A stretch of 57,739 bases of DNA from an uncultured Bacteroidales bacterium (GCA_900318085.1 ONJF01000010.1:1-57739), one strand, 5' to 3'. Positions 33,461-42,610 are shown, numbered from the stretch's first letter. The notes: generated by a model not told the origin, from the sequence alone. Program-made: numbers and translations.

Positions 33461-35341
33461 TTATAAGACTTTTTCGGCCCTCGAAATCACATCGATGCCT
33501 TTCTGGTACAAATCATCCATCTTCTCTTCCGCACTGCCGGGAGCAAAGCGGGCGAACTCACAACTATTGAGTGTGTCGACAAACTGTTGCGTCAGGTCTT
33601 CGGGAACATTTTTCTGGCGCATCGTCTCGCTCACCGTTTCCATCGAAAGTTTGGAGCGTTCGATGCCTGTCTTGTCGGCGATGTAACCCCAAAGGGCTTG
33701 CGACATCTCAACATAGAACTTCTCCTGGTCTTTGGCCTTCAGGTACTGAAGGGCTCTCTTCAGTCTGCCACGAGCCACCTTGTCGGCTTTACGGTTGCGG
33801 TTGGCAGCGGTGTCTTGTGTCAGCTGTTCGCGTTTCTTCAGCACAAGGAGCATGATGATAAAGAACAACAATAGGGCCAGAAGGGCCACATAATAGGCTG
33901 CCGAGCCGAAGAACGACGAATTTATGGGGCGTAGCTTGGCATCGTCGCGTTTAATGTGGCGAATGTCGCTACCGAGGTATTTGATGTCCTCCTGATTGGA
34001 AGTGTAGACACCGCCTCCTTGTTCAGAGTCTTTGCCTTTTTGCACATTGATGCTGTAGGCGTCAGATGTCAGAGCTTGATAAGCCCCCGTTGCAGGGTTA
34101 AAATAAGAGAACTCGGCGGCAGGAATATTGAAACTTCCAGCACGGCGCGGGATGACCAAATACTCGGCCTTCTTCGTGCCCGTGAGGCCTTGAGCGTTGT
34201 GGTCGACCGACATGGATATTTTAGGGTCATAAACCTCAAAATCAGGCGGGAGCACAGGCGAGGGCATCTGCAAGAGTTCGACATTACCTTGTCCCGACAC
34301 GGTATAGGTCAGCGTAAATGCGTCATTGGTACTTAATTCAGTCTTGTCAATCTCCGACTTGAAAGAGTAGTTGCCCACTGCACCAGCAAAAGAGTCGGGT
34401 TTGTCGGCCATGGGCAAATTCTTCACATCAATAGTGAGCGATGACGAAGTAAGCGTTTTCTGTACGTTCTTGACATTACGGTTGAAGAATGGGTCGTTGA
34501 AGAAGATATCGAAGGGGTCGTTGCTACGGCGGTTGCTCTCCGTCCTAATCTGGGCAATGCATTCAATCGACATGGGATCGAGGGAAAGGCTGCCGCTACG
34601 CTGGGGCACGATAACAATCTTGTGAATCTCTGCCACAGTGTATTCGACGCCATTGATGTATTCATTGGTCTGGCGCAACGCACCTCCGTTATTGTCAGAG
34701 ATGTCCTTCGTCCAAAAACCAGCATAAGAGGGCATCTTCTCGACCGAGAGCGAAGAGACGGGCACACGGGTATAAAGTTTGTAGGTCAGCACCACCTGCT
34801 CTCCGACATAAACCGATTTCTTGGAAGGGATGACTTTGAGGAAGAGATCCTTACCGCTGACTTCAGGGTCGCTGGTATTCTGTCGCAATTGGCCTTGTCC
34901 AGAGTCGCCACCCGAATAGCCTCCCCCACCGCCACTGCTGTTGCTACCATCGTCGGGCACCACCTTGATTTCAAATGGCTCGCTGGTAATCTTTTCGCCT
35001 TTCACAGTCAACGAGGCCGAACCAATACGAAAGGTTCCTTCCTGATAGGCCTGCAAAGCGTAGGTGTATGAGTTGCGCACAGTACGGGTCACCCCAGAGC
35101 TGGTCATCGAGATGCTCGAGCTCGATGAGGTGAGGGGGCCACCCACCACATTGAAGCCTTCAAACGAAGGCGCTGTGAAGTTCTTGCCTTCGGCATTGGC
35201 TTCAAACACCACTTGGAAACGCTCGCCCACCACGACTTGCTTCTTGGCATTGACGGTAAGCCTGGGGTCTTCGTCTTGGGCCCATAATGCCATGGGCATC
35301 AAACATGCGATGAATAATGCTAATTGAAATATTCTCTTCAT
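33461..35341 (-). CDS. batD: BatD: oxygen-tolerance protein
   Basis: Membrane-anchored periplasmic protein of the Bat complex. The 626-residue product has a signal peptide (ACLMPMALWAQ, cleavage about 23), tandem beta-sandwich BatD repeats (about 25-430; e.g. VVVGERFQVVFEANAEGKNF, SKKSVYVGEQVVLTYKLYTR, TELSTNDAFTLTYTVSGQGN), a Ser/Gly-rich linker, one membrane segment (about 465-487) and a cytoplasmic helical tail. The start at 35341 gives a proper signal peptide. The longer frame adds an unlikely charged lead. batD is separated from batC upstream by 364 bp holding the 37-bp tandem array, unusual for this tightly packed operon. Confidence 0.94.
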   Translation of the reverse strand: MKRIFQLALFIACLMPMALWAQDEDPRLTVNAKKQVVVGERFQVVFEANAEGKNFTAPSFEGFNVVGGPLTSSSSSISMTSSGVTRTVRNSYTYALQAYQEGTFRIGSASLTVKGEKITSEPFEIKVVPDDGSNSSGGGGGYSGGDSGQGQLRQNTSDPEVSGKDLFLKVIPSKKSVYVGEQVVLTYKLYTRVPVSSLSVEKMPSYAGFWTKDISDNNGGALRQTNEYINGVEYTVAEIHKIVIVPQRSGSLSLDPMSIECIAQIRTESNRRSNDPFDIFFNDPFFNRNVKNVQKTLTSSSLTIDVKNLPMADKPDSFAGAVGNYSFKSEIDKTELSTNDAFTLTYTVSGQGNVELLQMPSPVLPPDFEVYDPKISMSVDHNAQGLTGTKKAEYLVIPRRAGSFNIPAAEFSYFNPATGAYQALTSDAYSINVQKGKDSEQGGGVYTSNQEDIKYLGSDIRHIKRDDAKLRPINSSFFGSAAYYVALLALLLFFIIMLLVLKKREQLTQDTAANRNRKADKVARGRLKRALQYLKAKDQEKFYVEMSQALWGYIADKTGIERSKLSMETVSETMRQKNVPEDLTQQFVDTLNSCEFARFAPGSAEEKMDDLYQKGIDVISRAEKVL

Positions 35342-35426
35342 TGATTCGTTGTTTTCACGATGCAAAAATAACAATTCTACATTTACAATCTAACGGTTTT
35401 GGGTTACACTCCATCCGCCATTTTTC

Positions 35427-35681
35427 CGGCAGGGTTCACACCGCCGTTGCCGCTTATTTCGGCAGGGGTTTACACCGCCGTTGCCGCTTTTTTATTCGGC
35501 AGGGGTTTACACCCCCGTTGCCGCATTTTTATTCGGCAGGGGTTTACACCCCCGTTGCCGCATTTTTATTCGGCAGGGGTTTACACCCCCGTTGCCGCTT
35601 TTTTATTCGGCAGGGGTTTACACCCCCGTTGCCGCTTTTTTATTCGGCAGGGGTTTACACCGCCTGCCTACAATCTGTCGC
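35427..35681 (+). repeat. 37-bp tandem hairpin array (about 7 units) between batC and batD
   Basis: CGGCAGGGG recurs at 35460, 35497, 35534, 35571, 35608 and 35645, exactly 37 bp apart, with a diverged first unit from 35427. Each unit folds as CGGCA-GGGG / CCCC-TGCCG and is followed on the plus strand by CTTTTTTATT or CATTTTTATT, so each looks like an intrinsic terminator facing against the operon. The gap 35342-35705 contains nothing else recognisable. Confidence 0.93.
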
Positions 35682-35705
35682 CCCTACGGGGCTAGGGTTA
35701 TATGA

Positions 35706-37328
35706 TTACCAGTCTTTATCACTCCTCTTTTTAGGTTGTTGACGGACCTTCTGTTCGTTGACCTTCTCCATGGTCTTCTTTTCTTGGTTTTCAAGGGCAT
35801 CGAGCATGCGTTGGGCGTCTTCCTTCGACATCTGCTGGTTCTGCTGCTGTTGGTTTTGTTGCTGTTGTTGCTGGTCTTGGCTTTGCTGGTCCTGCTGCTG
35901 CTCTTGGTTTTGTTGATCCTGCTGGTCCTGTTGCTGGTCTTGCTGCTGTTGGTCTTCACCTTCGCTCTTTTCGAAGATGGCTGAAACCTCCACATCAAAG
36001 TCGGGCATAGTGAAGTAGTTGCCGAGCGGCTGCACCTTCACGGCGGTGTCGCCCACCTGATGGATGGCATATTCCTTGAACTGATAGCCAGGTTCGGGGG
36101 CATTATCCAGTTTCACCGTCTCGCGACGCGTAGCCTCGCTTTGTTCAAGCAGCACATGACCACCTTTCAGCGTAGTGTCGGCTGTCACCTTGTAATAATC
36201 CGTTGCCTCTACGAAGTTAGCCTTGACCGTCACATCAGTGTCGAGCATCTGGAACAAATTGTCGTCGCTGACAGGTGCCGACTCGGTTGCATCCCTATCG
36301 CTAACCACGCGCAAGTCGCCCAACTGATAGCCTTTGTCAGGTTTCACGATAATCCCCACATTGTCGCCCGGCTTCACCAAGCTATCGGTCACCGTAATCT
36401 TGCCGTTAGCGACACTGTCGACGCCGACTCGCAGCGCACTACGGAATGTGGCAGTCACCGTCACATCAAAGTTGGGCATCTTGAAGGTAGTCTTGTTGAC
36501 AGGTACCGTGTCGTTGCGATTGCCCGTGCGGTAGACGGTGAACTTATCGAGCACCCAATCGTTCTCGCCTTGTGCTTCAAGGTTCACCTGTTGGCCTTCG
36601 ACGGCTTTTTGGCGGTCGGCACGCACTGTTCCATTCTTGATGTTGGGATCTATGTCAATCCTATGCGCCTGCTTGAATTCGGCCGTCACTTTCACATCAA
36701 ACTTGGGCATGACGAAACTGCTGCCATTCACCTGCACTTGTACTTCAGGGTTGTCAGCTTTCACGACGACATATTGTGCCAAAGCATAATCCGTGTCGGG
36801 TTGTGAAGTTAGTGTGACACGTTGTCCGTTGAAGGCCTCTTTCTCCTTGGCCTCCACCCTACCATGTTCGGGTTGCACCACAATGACCTTGCTCTTGACG
36901 AGATGGGCGCGGCAATACTCGAGATTATATAGGGCATTGGCATTGTCAGGGTTCAGCTTCAGCGACACCTTATATAGATTAAAGGCGTCATAGAACCTGT
37001 CTTGGGCGAGAAGGCAATTGCCCATGTTGTATACTGCGTCAGACTTCAGTTTCGCATCAGGCGACATCTCCACGACCTTCTGAAACTCGGTGTAGGCCGT
37101 GTCGTATGACTGCTTGGCATAATAGGCATCGCCAAGGTTGAACTGCGCCTTTGCATTGTTAGGCCTAATCTCCAGTGCCTCCCTATAGCGTGCTATGGCT
37201 TGATCATAGTTTCCGCTTCTGTAGTTGCGGTTGCCGCGACGTATGGTCTTCTCGTCGCTTTGCGCCGAAACGGTCACCGCGGAAGCCAAGAACAATACGA
37301 GAATTAAATATTTACTGAACCTTTTCAT
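35706..37328 (-). CDS. batC: BatC with four inserted InlB-like repeats
   Basis: TPR protein of the Bat complex, exported (signal peptide, cleavage near VSAQ, residue 23). TPRs span about 28-140 (RGNRNYRSGNYDQAIARYRE, NLGDAYYAKQSYDTAYTEFQ, NMGNCLLAQDRFYDAFNLYK). The usual BatC then goes to a Gln-rich linker. Here four divergent InlB B-repeat/Listeria-Bacteroides-type domains intervene: about 148-218, 222-296, 299-373, 378-452, each ending in a form of F-MPxFDVxVxAxF. The Gln/Asp-rich stretch (458-498) and the conserved BatC end SKEDAQRMLDALENQEKKT follow. It overlaps the batB stop by 17 bp. The 540-residue length is about twice the family's usual. Confidence 0.9.
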   Translation of the reverse strand: MKRFSKYLILVLFLASAVTVSAQSDEKTIRRGNRNYRSGNYDQAIARYREALEIRPNNAKAQFNLGDAYYAKQSYDTAYTEFQKVVEMSPDAKLKSDAVYNMGNCLLAQDRFYDAFNLYKVSLKLNPDNANALYNLEYCRAHLVKSKVIVVQPEHGRVEAKEKEAFNGQRVTLTSQPDTDYALAQYVVVKADNPEVQVQVNGSSFVMPKFDVKVTAEFKQAHRIDIDPNIKNGTVRADRQKAVEGQQVNLEAQGENDWVLDKFTVYRTGNRNDTVPVNKTTFKMPNFDVTVTATFRSALRVGVDSVANGKITVTDSLVKPGDNVGIIVKPDKGYQLGDLRVVSDRDATESAPVSDDNLFQMLDTDVTVKANFVEATDYYKVTADTTLKGGHVLLEQSEATRRETVKLDNAPEPGYQFKEYAIHQVGDTAVKVQPLGNYFTMPDFDVEVSAIFEKSEGEDQQQQDQQQDQQDQQNQEQQQDQQSQDQQQQQQNQQQQNQQMSKEDAQRMLDALENQEKKTMEKVNEQKVRQQPKKRSDKDW

Positions 37329-38373
37329 CTTTCATCTCAAAAATGTTAAACTTCCGTTCCCATCTCCGCTTGCCCGAAGAGATAATTACTTCGATAAGCA
37401 GGAGAACGATAGCGCCACCGACGAACCATTGGAACTGGTCCTCATAGTCGGTGAAGACCTTGGCTTCGATCTCCGTCTTGTCCAGTTTATTGATGTCATC
37501 GTAGATCTTCTCCAATCCCACATTGGAATTACTGGCGCGGACATAGATGCCGTTGCCTGTCGAGGCAATCTTCTGCAACATCTGTTCATCAAGACGGGTG
37601 ATGATGGTATTGCCATTGCCGTCCTTGCGATAGCCCGTCTGCTGGCCATAGTGGTTGTATTCCGGGATAGGAGCGCCTTCGGCGAGGCCCATGCCTATGG
37701 TGTAGATATGCACGCCTTGTTTTGCGGCTTCTTGGGCTGCCTTCAAGGCAGCATCGTTTTCGTGGTCCTCACCATCGGAGATGATAACGATGGCCCGGCT
37801 GTGGGTCTCATCAGGGAACGACTTGAGAGCCAAGTTGATGGCTTCTGCTATGGCAGTACCTTGTGAAGCCACAAGGCTCGTATTGACCGTGGAGAGGAAC
37901 ATGCGGGCAGCCGAATAGTCGGTGGTAATGGGCAACTGTACAAAAGCCTTATCTGCAAAGACGATAACGCCAAGGCGGTCGCCGCGCATCTCGCTAATGA
38001 GTTTGTTGATGGCTTGTTTCGAGCGTTCCAAACGGCTCGGGACAATGTCTTCGGCATTCATGGAGTTAGAGACGTCGACAGCGATATAGAGGTCTATGCC
38101 TTCGCGTTTCACCTCCTCCATCTTACTGCCGCTTTGTAAATTGGCCAATGCCAAGATAATACAGGCAATCATCAGCAGGAAGACGATGAACTTAAAGTGA
38201 GCGCGGCGGTTGGAATGGCTCGGCACCAGACTCTCGCGCATCTCAATCTTGGCAAAACGCTCGAAACGGCGTCTTTGCGCCAGACGAAACAGGATATAAA
38301 TGATGACCAATACAGGTATGACAAGCAACCAGTAGAGGTATTCTGGATGTTCAAATCGCAATACGTTTTCCAT
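37312..38373 (-). CDS. batB: BatB: von Willebrand factor A membrane protein
   Basis: Membrane-anchored VWA protein of the aerotolerance operon. The 353-residue product has two N-terminal membrane segments (about 11-29, 60-78), a VWA domain with the metal-site motif DVSNSMNAEDI (DxSxS, about 99-109), the later TTDYS and ISDGEDHEND, and a C-terminal membrane helix (about 318-336). The gene starts 4 bp after the batA stop and overlaps batC by 17 bp. Confidence 0.95.
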   Translation of the reverse strand: MENVLRFEHPEYLYWLLVIPVLVIIYILFRLAQRRRFERFAKIEMRESLVPSHSNRRAHFKFIVFLLMIACIILALANLQSGSKMEEVKREGIDLYIAVDVSNSMNAEDIVPSRLERSKQAINKLISEMRGDRLGVIVFADKAFVQLPITTDYSAARMFLSTVNTSLVASQGTAIAEAINLALKSFPDETHSRAIVIISDGEDHENDAALKAAQEAAKQGVHIYTIGMGLAEGAPIPEYNHYGQQTGYRKDGNGNTIITRLDEQMLQKIASTGNGIYVRASNSNVGLEKIYDDINKLDKTEIEAKVFTDYEDQFQWFVGGAIVLLLIEVIISSGKRRWERKFNIFEMKDEKVQ

Positions 38374-38377
38374 GGCT

Positions 38378-39379
38378 TTAATCGGTTAAAGTTCTGAAAA
38401 TAGTCTTACGCAGGAGGAACTCAATGAGAAGCAAGGCCAGAGCCCAGGCCACCAAGGGATAGAACTCCTCGTGGAGGCGGCGGAACTCGGTCACTTCGAT
38501 CTTAGAGCGTTCCAACTTGTCGATTTCCTGATAGACTTCGTCCAACTTCTGGTTGTTGTTGGCACGGAAGTACTTACCGCCCGTCGAATTGGCGATGGTG
38601 GACAACAGTTTCTCATCGATTTCGACCTTCACTTGCTGGATAACCGTGCCACCGAATGGGCTCTGCACAGGCATAGGTGCTGTACCATAAGTGCCCACAC
38701 CGATGGTATAGACACGGATACCATAGAGTTTGGCAATTTCAGCCGCCGTATAGGGGTCGACTGAACCGGCATTGTTCATACCGTCAGTAAGCAGGATGAC
38801 CACCTTGGAGACGGCCTCGCTGTCCTTGAGTCGACTGATGGCGGTAGCCAGACCGTCACCGATAGCGGTGCCATCGTCGATAAGGCCGTTCTTCATCTCG
38901 GCCAGCATATTGAGCATCACGGCGTGGTCAGTGGTCAGCGGCACCTGAGTGAAGGTCTCGCCAGAGAAGATGACCAAACCCATGCGGTCGCCCGGACGTT
39001 CTTTGACGAAGTCGGAGGCCACTCGTTTGGCAGCCGTAAGACGGTCAGGTTTGAGGTCGCGTGCCAGCATGGAGCCCGAGACGTCCATAGCCATCACGAT
39101 ATCGATGCCCTCGATATTCGAGGTGGAGTTGGTCGACGAGCTTTGAGGACGGGCTATGGCCACAATGAGCAGCGCCAGTGCTGCCATCTTCAAGGCAAAG
39201 AGGATGTGACGCAGATAGGCTTTCCATGTCTTCGGCAGTTTGGCCATTCCCTTCAGGTCAGAGAAGTTCAACGCAGCCTCTTGCTTCTTATGGCGCAGGA
39301 TATACCATACTATTAGGGCTGGTACCAACAATAAGAGCCACAGCAGCTTGGGATTCGCAAATTCAATGTTATCAAACAT
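38378..39379 (-). CDS. batA: BatA: von Willebrand factor A membrane protein
   Basis: Partner of BatB. The 333-residue product has the same plan: two N-terminal membrane segments (about 10-28, 60-78), VWA domain with MAMDVSGSMLARDL (MIDAS DxSxS, about 95-108), a threonine in PLTTDHA, LLTDGMNNAGS, and a C-terminal membrane helix ending RKTIFRTLTD. It overlaps the preceding gene by 8 bp. Confidence 0.96.
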   Translation of the reverse strand: MFDNIEFANPKLLWLLLLVPALIVWYILRHKKQEAALNFSDLKGMAKLPKTWKAYLRHILFALKMAALALLIVAIARPQSSSTNSTSNIEGIDIVMAMDVSGSMLARDLKPDRLTAAKRVASDFVKERPGDRMGLVIFSGETFTQVPLTTDHAVMLNMLAEMKNGLIDDGTAIGDGLATAISRLKDSEAVSKVVILLTDGMNNAGSVDPYTAAEIAKLYGIRVYTIGVGTYGTAPMPVQSPFGGTVIQQVKVEIDEKLLSTIANSTGGKYFRANNNQKLDEVYQEIDKLERSKIEVTEFRRLHEEFYPLVAWALALLLIEFLLRKTIFRTLTD

Positions 39380-40439
39380 CTTTCACCTCCTTCTTCATTG
39401 TCGCTGACTGCGTCTCGCTGTCGGCATCGCCCATCTGCGGGGACGCAGATGGCGACAATGTGTTTTGATATTGCTCGTAGCTCTCCTTGACGAACTCTGT
39501 CATGCTCGTCATGGCATTCTCGCTTTCCAAACTAGAGGTCGTATACTTGGCGAACTTTACCAAGTCGGCCACTTCCATAGTCTCCTTCAACTTACTGTAG
39601 GTCTCTTGCGAGAAATGCAGCGGCTTGACTTCCTCCAGGATGTCGTCGGTGGTCATTTCAACGGCGTTAACTCCAAACTGACCTTCGATATATTCGCGGG
39701 CGATGTCGGTGAGCGAGGAAAAATATTCCTTCACCTTACCCGATTGCCAGAGCTTCTGCTGACGCAGGTTCTCCAAGTCGCTGACAGCCTTGTCGTAAGG
39801 TGGGATGACGGGACCTCGGACAATATTGCCGTTCTCATCGACCCTACGCTTGCGTCGACGCACAAGAAGCCAAATGCCCAATACGAGCAACACAAGCAGC
39901 AGGAACGCCAGAATCCAGGGGAAGACCTCCTTCATCGTAACAGGTGCAGAGATAGGATCCACAATGGGCTTAAATGCTTGTGTCGTGTCGACAGTCATTG
40001 TGGTCGAATAAAGACGGATAGGATTGGTATAAGCCTTCAAACGATTTGGGTCATCAAACGAACGAGCATAGGTAAGGCCAACAGACGGCACTTGGATTTG
40101 GCCCGTGTCGAAAGTCATCAAGGTCAACTGCTGCTTCACGATGACATTGCTGTCGGCATCGGCGGTGCGTTCCACCTCGCTGCGTTTGATGATGTCGAGT
40201 TGCTCCGACAAGGTGTCGCTGGTGAAGTCGTTCCATTCCACGAACCAGCCATAGGGCACCTTGAGGCTCAAGTCGAGCGTGAAAGGCTTGCCGACTTGCA
40301 CATCAGTGCTTTCGACCTTGCCGTCCACCTCCACATTTTGGGATAGGTTATTCCCTATTTGGATTTGTGGAGACGCAAAGCATTGCGTCTCTACAACCCA
40401 AAACAATAGGGTTAGCACAAACAAAACATATTTCTTCAT
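39372..40439 (-). CDS. Membrane protein of the Bat operon, BatD-like beta domain plus DUF4381-like tail
   Basis: Uncharacterised but usual at this operon position. The 355-residue product has a signal peptide followed by a beta-sandwich region (about 35-165: KVESTDVQVGKPFTLDLSLKV), one membrane segment (about 172-192) followed by RRRKRR, and a cytoplasmic helical part (YDKAVSDLENLRQQKLWQSG, EYIEGQFGVNAVEMTTDDIL). The end of the signal peptide, VVETQCFAS, is encoded by a 28-bp palindromic repeat at 40367-40394. It overlaps both neighbours: the DUF58 stop by 4 bp and the batA start by 8 bp. Confidence 0.85.
   Translation of the reverse strand: MKKYVLFVLTLLFWVVETQCFASPQIQIGNNLSQNVEVDGKVESTDVQVGKPFTLDLSLKVPYGWFVEWNDFTSDTLSEQLDIIKRSEVERTADADSNVIVKQQLTLMTFDTGQIQVPSVGLTYARSFDDPNRLKAYTNPIRLYSTTMTVDTTQAFKPIVDPISAPVTMKEVFPWILAFLLLVLLVLGIWLLVRRRKRRVDENGNIVRGPVIPPYDKAVSDLENLRQQKLWQSGKVKEYFSSLTDIAREYIEGQFGVNAVEMTTDDILEEVKPLHFSQETYSKLKETMEVADLVKFAKYTTSSLESENAMTSMTEFVKESYEQYQNTLSPSASPQMGDADSETQSATMKKEVKDV
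40367..40394. repeat. 28-bp palindrome read as VVETQCFAS in the signal peptide region
   Basis: GTGGAGACGCAA, 4-nt centre, TTGCGTCTCTAC: one mismatch between arms. Same length and family as the copies at 50922-50949 and 53050-53077. Confidence 0.9.
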
Positions 40440-41314
40440 CTTCTTGCCTCCCTTTTCTTAAAGAGTTGCATCAAAGGTTTCACATAGTCTTCATCGGTGT
40501 AAATCAGTGCGTTGTCGATACCGTGTTTGGTAAACTCGCGATTTAGAGACGCTGATTTATATTGGATCATCTCCTGATAGGCACGATGCCAAGCGCGACT
40601 CGAGGTGTCAACCCAGCGTTCCTTGCCCGTCTCCGAGTCGCGGAACTTCACCAGACCCACCTTGGGGATGTCCATCTCGCGGCGGTCGGTAATGCGCAAG
40701 GCGACAAGGTCATGCTTGTTAGCCGCAATCTGCATCTCTTTCTCAAAGCTCTTGTCCGTCATGAAGTCGGAGATGAGGAAGGCCGTGGTGCGGCGCTTGA
40801 TGGCCGAGGTCAGAAAACGCAGGCCCTCGCCGATGTCGGTGCCGCGTTCTGTCGGCTTGAAGTCGACAATCTCGCGGATGATGCGCAGGATGTGCGAACT
40901 GCCTTTCTTGGGCGGGATGAACTTCTCGATCTTGCTGCTGAAGAAAATGACACCCACCTTGTCGTTGTTCTGGATGGCAGAAAACGCCAAGACGGCTGCC
41001 AATTCGGCCGTCAGGTCACGCTTCGACTGGCTCTGCGAGCCGAAGTCGTTGGAACCCGACACGTCGATGAGCAGCATCACCGTCATCTCACGCTCTTCCT
41101 CGAAGATCTTGACGAAAGGCTTGTTGAAGCGGGCGGTGACGTTCCAGTCGATATTGCGGATGTCGTCGCCGTACTCGTACTCGCGCACCTCGCTGAAGGT
41201 CATACCACGCCCTTTGAAGGCGCTGTGGTACTGTCCCGAGAAGATGTGGTTCGAGAGGCCTCGCGTCTTAATCTCGATTTTGCGGACTTTCTTGAATATT
41301 TCTGTTGATTCCAT
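40436..41314 (-). CDS. DUF58 domain protein of the Bat operon
   Basis: Cytoplasmic VWA-like protein that accompanies MoxR ATPases. The 292-residue product has LSNHIFSGQYHSAFKGRGMT and FSEVREYEYGDDIRNIDWNV (the DUF58 core, about 20-58), then a VWA-like part with LLIDVSGSNDFGS (about 86-98), and RRTTAFLISDFM. It follows moxR after an 86-bp repeat-filled gap and overlaps the next gene by 4 bp. Confidence 0.94.
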   Translation of the reverse strand: MESTEIFKKVRKIEIKTRGLSNHIFSGQYHSAFKGRGMTFSEVREYEYGDDIRNIDWNVTARFNKPFVKIFEEEREMTVMLLIDVSGSNDFGSQSQSKRDLTAELAAVLAFSAIQNNDKVGVIFFSSKIEKFIPPKKGSSHILRIIREIVDFKPTERGTDIGEGLRFLTSAIKRRTTAFLISDFMTDKSFEKEMQIAANKHDLVALRITDRREMDIPKVGLVKFRDSETGKERWVDTSSRAWHRAYQEMIQYKSASLNREFTKHGIDNALIYTDEDYVKPLMQLFKKREARR

Positions 41315-41340
41315 ATATAAATCAAACCATTATAATTTTT

Positions 41341-41394
41341 GTCGGACGCACGCGGTGCGTCCCTACAGCGGCTGCCACGGTGTGACAGCCCTAC
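41341..41394. repeat. Palindrome pair between moxR and the DUF58 gene
   Basis: 41341-41366 is a GGACGCAC/GTGCGTCC-type hairpin. 41368-41394 is a 27-mer (GCGGCTGCCACGG then TGTGACAGCCCTAC) repeated exactly at 50728-50754. Confidence 0.85.
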
Positions 41395-41400
41395 AACCAA

Positions 41401-42393
41401 TTACGGAACCTCGATGGTATTTAGGATTTCGTTGATGATTTCTTCGGTGGTGATATTCTCAGCCTCTGCCTCGTAGGTCAAACCGATACGGTGGCGCAGC
41501 ACATCGGGGGCAACAGCACGGATGTCCTCGGGGATGACGTAGCCACGGTGCTTGATGAAAGCGTAGGCCTTGGCTGCCAGTGCCAGGTTGATGGTGGCAC
41601 GCGGCGAGCCGCCGTAGCTGATCATATTGGCGAACTTCTTCAGTTTGTAGTCGGAGGGATAACGTGAGGCGAAGACGATGTCGGTGATATAGTTTTCAAT
41701 CTTCTCGTCGAGATAAATCTCGCGGCACACCTCGCGGGCACGGATGATGTCTTCAGGCTTCACCACAGCGTTGATTTTCGCGCCAGTGCTGGCAATCTGC
41801 TGACGCAGAATCAATTTCTCTTCTTCTTTCTTGGGGTAGTTGATGACCACCTTCAGCATGAAACGGTCCACCTGAGCCTCAGGCAACGGATAGGTACCCT
41901 CCTGCTCGATAGGGTTTTGGGTAGCCATGACGAGGAAGGGATCCGGCAGTTTGAATGTCTCGTCGCCGATGGTCACCTGATGCTCCTGCATGGCCTCGAG
42001 CAAAGCGCTCTGCACCTTGGCAGGAGAACGGTTGATTTCGTCGGCCAGGACGAAGTTGGCGAAAATGGGGCCGCGACGCACCACGAACTCCTCCTTCTTC
42101 TGGCTGTAGATCAGCGTACCGATGAGGTCGGCAGGCAACAGGTCAGGAGTGAATTGGATACGGGCGAAGTCGGCATCGATGGCACTAGCCATCGACTTGA
42201 TGGCCAAGGTCTTGGCCAGGCCAGGCACACCTTCAAGCAGGATGTGGCCGTTGGCCAACAGGCCAATCAAAAGGCGTTCGGTCATCTGCTTCTGTCCGAC
42301 GATGACCTTGTTCATTTCGAGGTTGATGAGGTCGAGGAATTGACTCTCACGTTGGATTTTTTCGTTCAGTTCACGAATGTCAGTTTCTATCAT
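41401..42393 (-). CDS. MoxR-family AAA+ ATPase
   Basis: Chaperone-like ATPase thought to assemble or activate the VWA proteins encoded downstream. The 330-residue product has Walker A GVPGLAKT (about 55-62), Walker B FVLADEINRSPAKVQSALLE (about 112-131), sensor 1 VMATQNPIEQEGTYPLPEAQ and the arginine-finger stretch VDRFMLKV. It is first in moxR-DUF58-x-batA-batB-batC-batD-batE. Promoter TATTTTTG lies at 42527-42534, giving a leader of about 125 nt full of CTTCGAC-type repeats. Confidence 0.96.
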   Translation of the reverse strand: MIETDIRELNEKIQRESQFLDLINLEMNKVIVGQKQMTERLLIGLLANGHILLEGVPGLAKTLAIKSMASAIDADFARIQFTPDLLPADLIGTLIYSQKKEEFVVRRGPIFANFVLADEINRSPAKVQSALLEAMQEHQVTIGDETFKLPDPFLVMATQNPIEQEGTYPLPEAQVDRFMLKVVINYPKKEEEKLILRQQIASTGAKINAVVKPEDIIRAREVCREIYLDEKIENYITDIVFASRYPSDYKLKKFANMISYGGSPRATINLALAAKAYAFIKHRGYVIPEDIRAVAPDVLRHRIGLTYEAEAENITTEEIINEILNTIEVP

Positions 42394-42435
42394 TGCTTAT
42401 TTGTTTAGTTTGTTCAATTAAAGCAGGTTGTCGAG

Positions 42436-42502
42436 TGCTGAGCTTGTCGAAGTATCGAAGCACCGTCTTTCTATCTGTCGGCCCTTCGACGAGCTCAGGG
42501 GC
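42436..42502. repeat. CTTCGACnnGCTCA repeats in the moxR leader
   Basis: GTGCT...AGCAC hairpin containing TGAGCTTGTCGAAG (42436-42463) and CCCTTCGACGAGCTCAGGG (from 42481). Relatives: 10459-10480, 23051-23080, 44827-44848, 53121-53140. Confidence 0.88.
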
Positions 42503-42526
42503 CTTGGCCCCTCGTCAAAAACCGTG

Positions 42527-42534
42527 CAAAAATA
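42527..42534 (-). promoter_or_regulatory. -7 promoter element of the moxR-bat operon
   Basis: TATTTTTG on the minus strand. It is the only such element seen before moxR. Confidence 0.6.
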
Positions 42535-42610
42535 GCGGTTATTTAGCTTGAATAACTCCTATTTAATAATTTTATTGCAGGAAAAGGGTTGCGGAATCGA
42601 AAAAAAACTG

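Noticed and set aside
35427-35681. CRISPR array (37-bp periodic repeat)
   Set aside because: The 37-bp period covers the entire unit, with no unique spacers, and no cas genes are near.
35317-35742. Open frames through the 37-bp array (repeated FIRQGFTPPLP peptide)
   Set aside because: They are only translations of the tandem DNA repeat, on the strand opposite to the bat operon, without a promoter element or family features.
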